Assembly: GCA_030597275.1 (NCBI GenBank)
Contig: JAUVSB010000054.1
Span: 1 to 8,542 of the forward strand
Length of the DNA stretch: 8,542 bases
Reading direction: 5' to 3'
Source: Gammaproteobacteria bacterium
GTDB lineage: Bacteria > Pseudomonadota > Gammaproteobacteria > BMS3Bbin11
Shown here: piece after piece, positions 1 through 5,352 of the stretch
Layout of the letters: each line of letters begins with the position of its first letter
Position numbering within the stretch: position 1 is the stretch's first letter
Notes under the pieces: model-generated
The model's database searches: none
The model's input: only the letters and a program-made list of their open reading frames with translations
What the model was told of the DNA's origin: nothing
Program-made: the position numbers and the translations under genes

Positions 1-381
1 ATTATGCGTGCCCCCTTCCAGAACCAGGTTTGATGGTTTGTCTGCCATCATTAAAGCCGGTAATAATGTTTGTAACACAAGAGTGGTGCTTCCAGCCGTG
101 CCAATAGAAAAGTGGTAATCACCGGGTATTACTTGTTTGGGAATAAAAACAAGTCGCTGTGAACCGATTTGGGCGCCTTCAACATCGGCATCAACAATGG
201 TTCTGGCTGAAGTCACAGCGGTTAAATGTTGTGACTGTAGGCCGGGCCTCGCCCTGTTTGCACGGATATGTGTAATCTGAAATGGTTTTCCCAGACACAT
301 GGAAAGTGCCAGCGAGGATCGAATTATCTGACCACCACCTTCACCCTGGGAGCCATCAATATTTAGTAATGCCTCATACAC
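1..381 (-). CDS. rtcA: RNA 3'-terminal phosphate cyclase, N-terminal part (cut by window edge)
   Basis: Reading the minus strand from a GTG at 381 gives 127 uninterrupted codons to the left edge. The translation has the hallmarks of RtcA: DGSQGEGGGQ at residues 9-18, IRANRARPGL at 39-48 followed by QHL, GTAGSTTLVLQ at 94-104 and EGGTHN at 122-127. The family converts RNA 3'-phosphate ends to 2',3'-cyclic phosphates in the cytoplasm through an adenylated-histidine intermediate; that histidine lies in the missing C-terminal part (the family is about 340 residues). GTG at 381 is preferred because the family starts about seven residues before IDGSQGEGGGQ, an in-frame TAG lies 12 codons upstream, and there is no in-frame ATG. 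The ribosome binding site is weak. The gene lies 106 bp downstream of nrdJ on the same strand. Family assignment is secure; the start is moderately sure. Confidence 0.93.
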   Translation of the reverse strand, partial: MYEALLNIDGSQGEGGGQIIRSSLALSMCLGKPFQITHIRANRARPGLQSQHLTAVTSARTIVDADVEGAQIGSQRLVFIPKQVIPGDYHFSIGTAGSTTLVLQTLLPALMMADKPSNLVLEGGTHN

Positions 382-487
382 GTGCGTCTCAACTAAAATA
401 ATAGCAGCAAGCTACTTTATTAATAATATACATTAAGTGGGCTTAGATTACAGATTTGACTAAGATTAGAAGAAACTGGAATTGACC

Positions 488-2278
488 TTAATCGGCTTCC
501 CGTTCAATCGTGCAACAGTGTGGAGCATTCATACCACCTTCAGCGTGTTCCAGGACTGCACCACGTACAGGATTGGGCCGAAATGTTGTAAAGCCCTTTA
601 ACCCCATTTCGTATGCCAGGTCATAAAGGCGTTCAAACTCTTTGAAGGGGTACTGTTCCGGTATGTTGATGGTCTTGGAAATAGCATTGTCCACATAGGG
701 CTGGAGTGCGGCCTGCATTTCAAGATGTACACGTGGCGGAATGTCTTCCGCACAAATCAGGGCCTCCGGTACATTACTACTGCGGCCCGTTAACAGCCGC
801 CACTTTCGCACTGCATAGTTGGTCAACTCGAACTGGCTCGCCGCACCTTCCGTATTCAAGACTGTTCTACGATAGCGGACTGAAAAAATGGGCTCAAGTC
901 CGCTGGAGACATTGTTCGCGAGCATGCTAATGGTCCCGGTAGGTGCAATAGCAATCAGGTGGCTGTTGCGTATACCCCAACGGGCGATCCCGGATTGGAA
1001 TTCCTCAGGAAGGCCCCGGATAAACTTGCCTTGCAGATATTTCTTCTTGTCATAAAAAGGAAAGGAACCCTTTTCTTTGGCAAGCTCGGTCGAGGTGTGA
1101 TAGGCCGTATGACAAATCTGTTGCATGATCCTGGTGGCCAACTCCAGAGATTGTAGGCTGCCGTACTTGATCCCTAACATGACAAAGGTATCTGCAAGTC
1201 CGGTGATCCCAAGACCGATGCGTCGGCTGCCCTGGGCCATTGTTTTATGAATTGTTAGCGGAAAGTGAGAGGCATCTATAACGTTGTCAAGCATACGGGT
1301 TGCTGTACGAACAATGGATGTTAACCCGTCAAAATCCAGTGATGCGGAATCGGTAAAGGGCTTGCGCACAAACTTGACGAGGTTGATTGAACCCAGATCG
1401 CAAGCCCCATAGGGTGGCAGAGGAATTTCGCCACAGGGATTCGTTGCACTGATGCGCTCGCGATACCATAAATTGTTCAGGTCGTTGATACGATCGATGA
1501 ACAACACGCCAGGCTCTGCGTAGTCATAGCTTGCACGCAATATCTTTTGCCACAGGGAACGGGCTTGCACATGCTTTACTATCCGGCATGGTATCTTTTC
1601 CTGATAGCCGGGCCATTCCCGATAAAGTGTGCTGGAATGCGATGAAATGCCTTGTGCAGGAAAGACCAACGGCCAGTCTGTATCATCACGCACAGCTGCC
1701 ATGAATTCATCGGTGACCTGTACAGATAGATTGAAATGGTAAAGCACACCAGCTTGCTGTTTTACAGCAATGAATTCCTCAATATCGGGATGGTCACACC
1801 TTAGGGTCGCCATCATCGCACCACGCCGCGAACCTGTTGAGAGGAGTGTATCGCACATCGCATCCCAGACATGCATGAACGAAACAGGACCAGATGCAAT
1901 CGTACCTGTGTGTTTGGCTTTGGTGCCACGTGGTCTTAAACTTGAGAAATCGTAGCCAATTCCTCCGCCTTGCTGCAGGGTCAGGGCACTTTCCTTAAGG
2001 GCATTGAAGATGCCTTCCATGGAATCGTCAATCATACCCATAACGAAGCAATTCAACAGCGTTACATTACGTTGTATTCCTGCACCCGCCTGGATTCGCC
2101 CTCCCGGCAGAAACTGGAACCCTGACAGCGCCTGGTAAAATTGCATCTCCCAGTGTGCTTTATTCACGGGTTCAACTGCACAGAGTGCGCGGGCAATGCG
2201 CCGCCAGGTATCCTCAAGCGTCGCATCTGATTTATCGCGATACTTGATATTCCATATATGATTGGAAATATCTTCCAC
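488..2278 (-). CDS. nrdJ: Adenosylcobalamin-dependent (class II) ribonucleotide reductase
   Basis: A 596-residue cytoplasmic enzyme that reduces ribonucleotides to deoxyribonucleotides with a thiyl radical generated from vitamin B12 coenzyme, so it needs neither oxygen nor an NrdB-type subunit. Visible landmarks: N-terminal LPGGRIQAGAG at 57-67; LNCF with Cys77, the first redox cysteine; QQGGGIGYDFS at 102-112; NPCGE at 280-284 with the radical Cys282 and Glu284; Cys293, eleven residues later, matching the second redox cysteine of NrdJ enzymes; APTGTIS at 445-451; and a C-terminal HCCTIEREAD, whose Cys pair (588-589) is the likely shuttle that re-reduces the active site. It appears complete for the short NrdJ form. 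The start codon is GTG, preceded by AGGGAG at a 6-nt spacing; no in-frame upstream ATG was found. I saw no cobalamin riboswitch or NrdR-box pair upstream. rtcA follows on the same strand. Confidence 0.96.
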   Translation of the reverse strand: MEDISNHIWNIKYRDKSDATLEDTWRRIARALCAVEPVNKAHWEMQFYQALSGFQFLPGGRIQAGAGIQRNVTLLNCFVMGMIDDSMEGIFNALKESALTLQQGGGIGYDFSSLRPRGTKAKHTGTIASGPVSFMHVWDAMCDTLLSTGSRRGAMMATLRCDHPDIEEFIAVKQQAGVLYHFNLSVQVTDEFMAAVRDDTDWPLVFPAQGISSHSSTLYREWPGYQEKIPCRIVKHVQARSLWQKILRASYDYAEPGVLFIDRINDLNNLWYRERISATNPCGEIPLPPYGACDLGSINLVKFVRKPFTDSASLDFDGLTSIVRTATRMLDNVIDASHFPLTIHKTMAQGSRRIGLGITGLADTFVMLGIKYGSLQSLELATRIMQQICHTAYHTSTELAKEKGSFPFYDKKKYLQGKFIRGLPEEFQSGIARWGIRNSHLIAIAPTGTISMLANNVSSGLEPIFSVRYRRTVLNTEGAASQFELTNYAVRKWRLLTGRSSNVPEALICAEDIPPRVHLEMQAALQPYVDNAISKTINIPEQYPFKEFERLYDLAYEMGLKGFTTFRPNPVRGAVLEHAEGGMNAPHCCTIEREAD

Positions 2279-2389
2279 AAAAAGCTCCCTGTCACATGTA
2301 CCAGCTTAAGTTCCAATGACCAAAGATACTACTTACTATGAATCTACATCTTGTTTGCTATTATCTGCAATCTCTCTTGTATAGCAGTA

Positions 2390-2498
2390 GGCTCAGACTC
2401 GATTGATCCGATGCATTCATAACTGTTCAGTAATTTCAATCGAGTCGGTCCTCATTGATTCTAAAATGGCGAATGATTTTTTCTATCGAGTCTGACCC
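2390..2498. repeat. About 110-bp element with inverted ends and an internal repeat copy
   Basis: GGCTCAGACTCGAT (2390-2403) and ATCGAGTCTGACCC (2485-2498) are inverted copies matching at 13 of 14 positions. A third copy lies inside: CAATCGAGTC at 2437-2446 is an exact 10-bp inverse of GACTCGATTG at 2396-2405. No open frame of note lies inside. The arrangement resembles a non-autonomous palindromic element, such as a REP/MITE-type unit mobilised by a transposase encoded elsewhere. No clear target duplication flanks it, so a decayed fragment is equally possible. It lies between the nitroreductase stop and the nrdJ start, and the rest of that 250-bp gap shows nothing I recognise. Confidence 0.6.
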
Positions 2499-2528
2499 TG
2501 TTGGTTTTTTGCATATCACTTTGAGCGC

Positions 2529-3194
2529 TCATTCAAAAAAACGTGTAAAGGTATCTACTCCCTCACGTGGTGTACGATAGCTATTTACCTCTGCTTTAGT
2601 ATCTTCATAACCTAATGCTATACCACATATTAGTATGCTCTCATCAGGATAACCCAATGTGTCTTTAACAATCTGTGGATATTCACCGAGCGCAGCCTGC
2701 GGACACGTAGCCAACCCTTCTTCAACGGCAGTCAGCATTATTGATTGTAGAAACGTACCATAATCCAGAAATGAACCCTTTTGCATAATCGGATCCATAA
2801 AGAAAAATAGCATGGCGGGCGCATCAAAAGCTCTGTAATTGGCCGCCCATTGATCCAGCCTCTTTTCTTTATCCTCTCGGACGATTCCGAGCGCTGGATA
2901 AAGCTGAACACCTGTGGCTTTGCGCCGTTCCTTGTAAGGTTCTTGCCATTCACAAGGATAATATTGATAGTCCATTTTTGCCTTTACCCCACTTCGAAAC
3001 GCATTTTCAATACGCTGCTCCAGTAGGTGCTTTTTATCACCCATAACAACAGCAACCTGCCATGGTTGAGTATTTGCCCCTGAAGGGGCATGTTTAGCTG
3101 CGTTTAAAATTCGTTTTATTTTCTCTACCTCAACGGCTTTACTAAGAAAAGCACGGGTGGCTTTACGCCTTGTTAGAGCTTCTGTCACTTTCAT
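2529..3194 (-). CDS. FMN-dependent nitroreductase-family oxidoreductase
   Basis: A 221-residue protein of the nitroreductase flavoprotein superfamily. These are usually cytoplasmic homodimers that bind FMN and use NAD(P)H to reduce nitroaromatics, quinones or similar acceptors. Seen in the sequence: RRKATRAF at 9-16 and PSGANTQPW at 37-45, both typical FMN-phosphate and ring contacts; a central LDYGTFLQSIMLTAVEEGLATCPQ-like helix region near 143-166; and the C-terminal GYPDESILICGIALGYED (181-198) followed by RTPREGVDTFTRFF. These last features resemble the nitrobenzoate reductase-like branch, but the natural substrate cannot be read from sequence. The ATG at 3194 has AGGA about 7 nt upstream, and the family normally begins a few residues before the RR motif. 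It is transcribed divergently from a dodecin gene 170 bp away. A 10-bp palindrome overlaps its stop codon. Confidence 0.93.
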   Translation of the reverse strand: MKVTEALTRRKATRAFLSKAVEVEKIKRILNAAKHAPSGANTQPWQVAVVMGDKKHLLEQRIENAFRSGVKAKMDYQYYPCEWQEPYKERRKATGVQLYPALGIVREDKEKRLDQWAANYRAFDAPAMLFFFMDPIMQKGSFLDYGTFLQSIMLTAVEEGLATCPQAALGEYPQIVKDTLGYPDESILICGIALGYEDTKAEVNSYRTPREGVDTFTRFFE

Positions 3195-3234
3195 AATCTA
3201 TTCCTGATCTTTTTAGATTAATTGTTGTAGAATT

Positions 3235-3240
3235 ATTATA
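3235..3240 (-). promoter_or_regulatory. Possible -10 box for the nitroreductase gene
   Basis: On the minus strand this reads TATAAT, a perfect sigma70 -10 hexamer, about 40 nt upstream of the nitroreductase ATG. No good -35 hexamer is found at 16-18 bp, so the call rests on the -10 box and its position only. Confidence 0.35.
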
Positions 3241-3350
3241 GTCTATGAACACTTCACCTTCTGACATTAAGGTAGAGACATTCTCAATAAACCAGCATAA
3301 TCACATTAGCCATACTATTCATCTACTGATGCAAGACAGACAAAAACTTT

Positions 3351-3356
3351 AGGAGG
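3351..3356 (+). promoter_or_regulatory. Strong ribosome binding site of the dodecin gene
   Basis: AGGAGG, a full Shine-Dalgarno match, ends 8 nt before the ATG at 3365. It fixes the dodecin start and predicts strong translation, which fits an abundant storage protein. Confidence 0.85.
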
Positions 3357-3364
3357 ATACTTAC

Positions 3365-3574
3365 ATGCCTGAGCATATTTACAAGTCAATAGAACTTACC
3401 GGAACATCCAAAACAAGTGTTGAAGAAGCCGTTAATAACGCGATTACGAAAGCGACGAAAACAATTCATAACCTTAAATGGTTTGAAGTGACCGATATTC
3501 GCGGTGTTATTGAAAACAACGTCGTAGCTCATTGGCAAATCACAATGAAAGTAAGTTTTACACTCGATGAATGA
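3365..3574 (+). CDS. Dodecin, flavin-binding/storage protein
   Basis: A 69-residue protein matching the dodecin family in length and pattern: an N-terminal strand (YKSIELTGTS), a helix beginning TSVEEAVNNAITKATKT (17-33), then LKWFEVTDIRGVIE and HWQITMKVSF. Dodecins form hollow cytoplasmic dodecamers that bind flavins (riboflavin, FMN or FAD) between paired tryptophans, buffering free flavin and limiting its photoreactivity. Trp39 and Gln58 occupy the places of the flavin-stacking Trp and flavin-contacting Gln of characterised dodecins. Start and ribosome binding site are unambiguous. It is divergent from an FMN-dependent nitroreductase, so both neighbours handle flavin; whether they share regulation is inference. 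No convincing -35/-10 pair was found for it. Confidence 0.95.
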   Translation: MPEHIYKSIELTGTSKTSVEEAVNNAITKATKTIHNLKWFEVTDIRGVIENNVVAHWQITMKVSFTLDE

Positions 3575-3604
3575 CTATGGGTGAGATCTAAACCACACAT
3601 GGAG

Positions 3605-3635
3605 TTGACAGTGTTTAGCGCATGCACTTTATAAG
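3605..3635 (+). promoter_or_regulatory. Promoter with perfect -35, 5/6 -10 and 19-bp spacer (MerR-type geometry)
   Basis: TTGACA (3605-3610) is a perfect -35 box and TATAAG (3630-3635) matches five of six -10 positions; they are 19 bp apart. Spacers of 19-20 bp are typical of promoters activated by MerR-family regulators, which untwist DNA from within the spacer. A short dyad, AGTG (3610-3613) and CACT (3625-3628), is centred almost exactly on the spacer. Read at 17 bp, the -10 would be TTTATA, a poorer match. It points at the two micro-genes that follow. No MerR-family gene lies in this window. Confidence 0.5.
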
Positions 3636-3666
3636 CACCATTAGGCTTCATTACTGATATTCTTGA

Positions 3667-3801
3667 ATGCCACATGGAAATTTTGGAACAATAAAGATCT
3701 CAGTAGAAGGAAAGGAAATTGATTTCCCCTTGGCCAGGCGTTCATCTGAGGACATTGTATCTACGTTACTTACTGATTCAATATTGAGGGAGATACTATG
3801 A
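3667..3801 (+). CDS. Hypothetical 44-residue small protein
   Basis: ATG at 3667 to TGA at 3799-3801 encodes 44 residues starting MPHGNFGTIKISVEGKEIDF and ending DSILREIL. I do not recognise a family. The N-terminal half could form a short beta hairpin and the C-terminal half is helix-like; there is no signal peptide, membrane segment or cysteine. Support for being real: it follows the promoter at 3605-3635, and its stop overlaps the start of the next gene as ATGA, typical of translational coupling. Against: it is short, has only a weak ribosome binding site, and an in-frame TGA lies directly before its ATG, so it could be the tail of a decayed longer gene. Confidence 0.45.
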   Translation: MPHGNFGTIKISVEGKEIDFPLARRSSEDIVSTLLTDSILREIL

Positions 3802-3977
3802 TAGAGAAAGAAAAACCAACACCAACACAAGTTGAAATGGTGGCATGTGAGGTTTGTCTTAAGGAAATTCCAATCACTGAGGCCAGGAGTGAAGAGGCCA
3901 CAGACTACGTAGTCCACTTTTGTGGTCTGGATTGTTACACGAAGTGGAAGGAACAGAATAAGAAAAAGGAAGGCTGA
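3798..3977 (+). CDS. Small DUF3330-like protein with TRASH-type metal-binding cysteines
   Basis: A 59-residue protein, largely hydrophilic with a Lys-rich tail (KEQNKKKEG). It has CEVC at 17-20 and HFCGLDC at 40-46. Cys20, a 21-residue gap, Cys42, three residues, then Cys46 fits the C-x(19-22)-C-x3-C pattern of TRASH domains, which are linked to heavy-metal sensing and handling; Cys17 completes a four-cysteine set. From memory, the ACEVC...EATDYV.HFCGLDCY.KW pattern is that of DUF3330 peptides; no characterised function is known to me. Start: ATG at 3798 is the first available after an in-frame TGA at 3774, and GAGGGAGA upstream is a good ribosome binding site. It overlaps the preceding small ORF by 4 nt. 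The protein is complete, cytoplasmic by composition, and sits just left of the IS256 element. Metal binding is inferred. Confidence 0.8.
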   Translation: MIEKEKPTPTQVEMVACEVCLKEIPITEARSEEATDYVVHFCGLDCYTKWKEQNKKKEG

Positions 3978-4013
3978 CCCTTCATTTAAATGCCTATTAA
4001 AGGGGTCTGGGAC

Positions 4014-4021
4014 TGCAAAAT
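4014..4021 (+). repeat. Left copy of probable IS target-site duplication
   Basis: TGCAAAAT directly abuts the left inverted repeat. TCCAAAAT at 5317-5324 abuts the right end, matching at seven of eight positions. Eight bp is the usual duplication for IS256 elements. The mismatch suggests an old insertion or one end having changed. Confidence 0.5.
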
Positions 4022-4027
4022 GGTAGT

Positions 4028-4045
4028 GTTCAATATTCTGTGTCA
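4028..4045 (+). repeat. IS256-type left terminal inverted repeat
   Basis: GTTCAATATTCTGTGTCA; inverse of 5295-5312 with one mismatch (T versus A at position 7). It is the transposase binding end, 39 bp before the transposase ATG. Confidence 0.88.
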
Positions 4046-4084
4046 TTCCATTAAACTCAATGCGAAAGCATTAAGGAGTGACCT

Positions 4085-5287
4085 ATGTCTCAATCGTTTG
4101 ATTTTGATAAAGCCATAAAAGATCTGCAATCTGGTAAAGATTTAACGGGTAAAGATGGCGTATTAATGCCATTGATGAAACAACTCACTGAAGCCATGAT
4201 GGCTGCAGAAATAGATCATCACCTGGAAAACTGTGATGAGCCAAATAGAAAGAACGGAAGCAGCTCAAAAACCATAAAAACCGGTGTTGGTAGCTTTGAA
4301 CTCAATGCCCCAAGAGACCGAGCGGGTAGCTTTGAGCCGCAACTCATCAAGAAGAACCAAACTCAGCTCACCCCGGAAATAGACCGTAAGCTGCTCTCGC
4401 TGTTCAGTCATGGCATGAGCTATCGTGACATGAAATACCATATCCATGACCTGTATGGCATTGAAGTCTCCACTGGTGCGATTACAGCGATTACCGACCA
4501 ACTGATACCGGAACTAAAAGAGTGGCAACAGAGGCCACTGGAAAGCGTTTACCCCATTGTCTGGATGGATGCTGTCCACTACAAAATCAGGGAAGAAGGC
4601 CGGTATGTTAGCAAGGCCATTTATACGCTCCTGGGGCTTAATATAGATGGGCAAAAGGAAATCCTGGGTATATACCTGTCCGCAAATGAAAGTGCCAGCT
4701 ACTGGTTAAGCATTCTGACCGACCTGCAAAACCGGGGTATTGAGGATATTCTGATTGCCTGTATAGATGGATTAACAGGCTTTCCTGAAGCGATTGGCAG
4801 TATTTTTCCTAAAACAGAAATCCAGCTTTGCATCATTCACCAAATACGTAATTCAATGAAGTACGTTGCATCAAAAAACCAGAAGGCCTTTATGGCGGAT
4901 TTAAAGCCTGTTTACCGTGCCTGCAACAAAGATGCTGCTGAAACGGCATTAGATGAACTGGAAGCCAAATGGGGTGATACGTACCCGATTGTGATTAAAT
5001 CCTGGCGTAAAAAATGGGAACATTTATCCGCTTACTTTAAATATCCTGAACCGATACGAAAAATCATTTATACAACCAATGCGGTAGAGGCTGTCCACCG
5101 CCAGTTCCGTAAATTGACCAAAACCAAGGGTGCATTCCCAAATGAAAACAGCTTGTTAAAATTACTCTACGCAGGCATATTAAATGCGTCAGAGAAATGG
5201 ACAATGCCGATCCAGAACTGGAGCCAGGCACTGTCTCAACTCGATATTTATTTTGAAGGCCGCTTAGATAGCGTGTTGGAAATCTAA
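4085..5287 (+). CDS. IS256-family transposase
   Basis: A 400-residue mutator-type (IS256) DDE transposase, normal full length for the family. The N-terminal region (1-110) includes MPLMKQLTEAMMAAEIDHHL and the conserved APRDRAGSFEPQ. The catalytic domain shows Asp162 in WMDAVHYK, Asp228 in CIDGLTGFPEAI with the following LCIIHQIRNS (249-257) typical of the family, and Glu335 in TTNAVEAVHRQFRKLTKTKG. The C-terminus KWTMPIQNWSQALSQLDIYFEGRL is also standard. It cuts and inserts its own element, usually producing 8-9 bp target duplications. ATG at 4085 has AAGGAG 6 nt upstream. The frame is intact with all three acidic residues, so it may be active. The gene is convergent with ggt. Confidence 0.97.
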   Translation: MSQSFDFDKAIKDLQSGKDLTGKDGVLMPLMKQLTEAMMAAEIDHHLENCDEPNRKNGSSSKTIKTGVGSFELNAPRDRAGSFEPQLIKKNQTQLTPEIDRKLLSLFSHGMSYRDMKYHIHDLYGIEVSTGAITAITDQLIPELKEWQQRPLESVYPIVWMDAVHYKIREEGRYVSKAIYTLLGLNIDGQKEILGIYLSANESASYWLSILTDLQNRGIEDILIACIDGLTGFPEAIGSIFPKTEIQLCIIHQIRNSMKYVASKNQKAFMADLKPVYRACNKDAAETALDELEAKWGDTYPIVIKSWRKKWEHLSAYFKYPEPIRKIIYTTNAVEAVHRQFRKLTKTKGAFPNENSLLKLLYAGILNASEKWTMPIQNWSQALSQLDIYFEGRLDSVLEI

Positions 5288-5294
5288 ATCAACC

Positions 5295-5312
5295 TGACAC
5301 AGAATTTTGAAC
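5295..5312 (-). repeat. IS256-type right terminal inverted repeat
   Basis: TGACACAGAATTTTGAAC, the inverse of the left repeat with one mismatch, starting 8 nt after the transposase stop. Confidence 0.88.
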
Positions 5313-5316
5313 GCCC

Positions 5317-5324
5317 TCCAAAAT
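5317..5324 (+). repeat. Right copy of probable IS target-site duplication
   Basis: TCCAAAAT, matching TGCAAAAT at 4014-4021 in seven of eight positions and abutting the right end of the element. Confidence 0.45.
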
Positions 5325-5352
5325 ATTATGAGTCCCTGTTTGGGGGCTGTCA

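Larger units (their letters stand above)
4022..5316 (+). mobile_element. Complete IS256-family insertion sequence
   Basis: An element of about 1.3 kb with a single transposase gene. Its ends contain GTTCAATATTCTGTGTCA (4028-4045) and, inverted, TGACACAGAATTTTGAAC (5295-5312), matching at 17 of 18 positions. Beyond these cores the outermost bases (GGTAGT on the left, GCCC or GCCCTC on the right) match poorly, so the exact tips carry an uncertainty of a few bases. Length, single ORF, ends and an 8-bp duplication all fit IS256. It has inserted between the small metal-motif gene and ggt, and disrupts neither reading frame. Confidence 0.88.

Noticed and set aside
382..487. Separate promoter or terminator between nrdJ and rtcA
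   Set aside because: A TATATT box occurs on the minus strand without a matching -35, and the CTTAG/CTAAG pairing is only 5 bp.
2279..2389. Cobalamin riboswitch or NrdR boxes upstream of nrdJ
   Set aside because: No B12-box-like motif or paired NrdR consensus was found by eye.
2738..2953. 71-codon open frame on the minus strand inside the nitroreductase gene
   Set aside because: Alternative frame of a well-supported flavoprotein with no independent start signals.
3976..4007. Terminator after the cysteine-motif gene (GACCCTT pairing with AAGGGGTC)
   Set aside because: The stem needs a bulged G and has a long loop, and no T-tract follows.
3651..4046. 131-codon open frame on the minus strand
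   Set aside because: It is antisense to the two coupled micro-genes and runs through the left IS end; composition (runs of Phe, Leu and Trp) is not protein-like and there is no ribosome binding site support.
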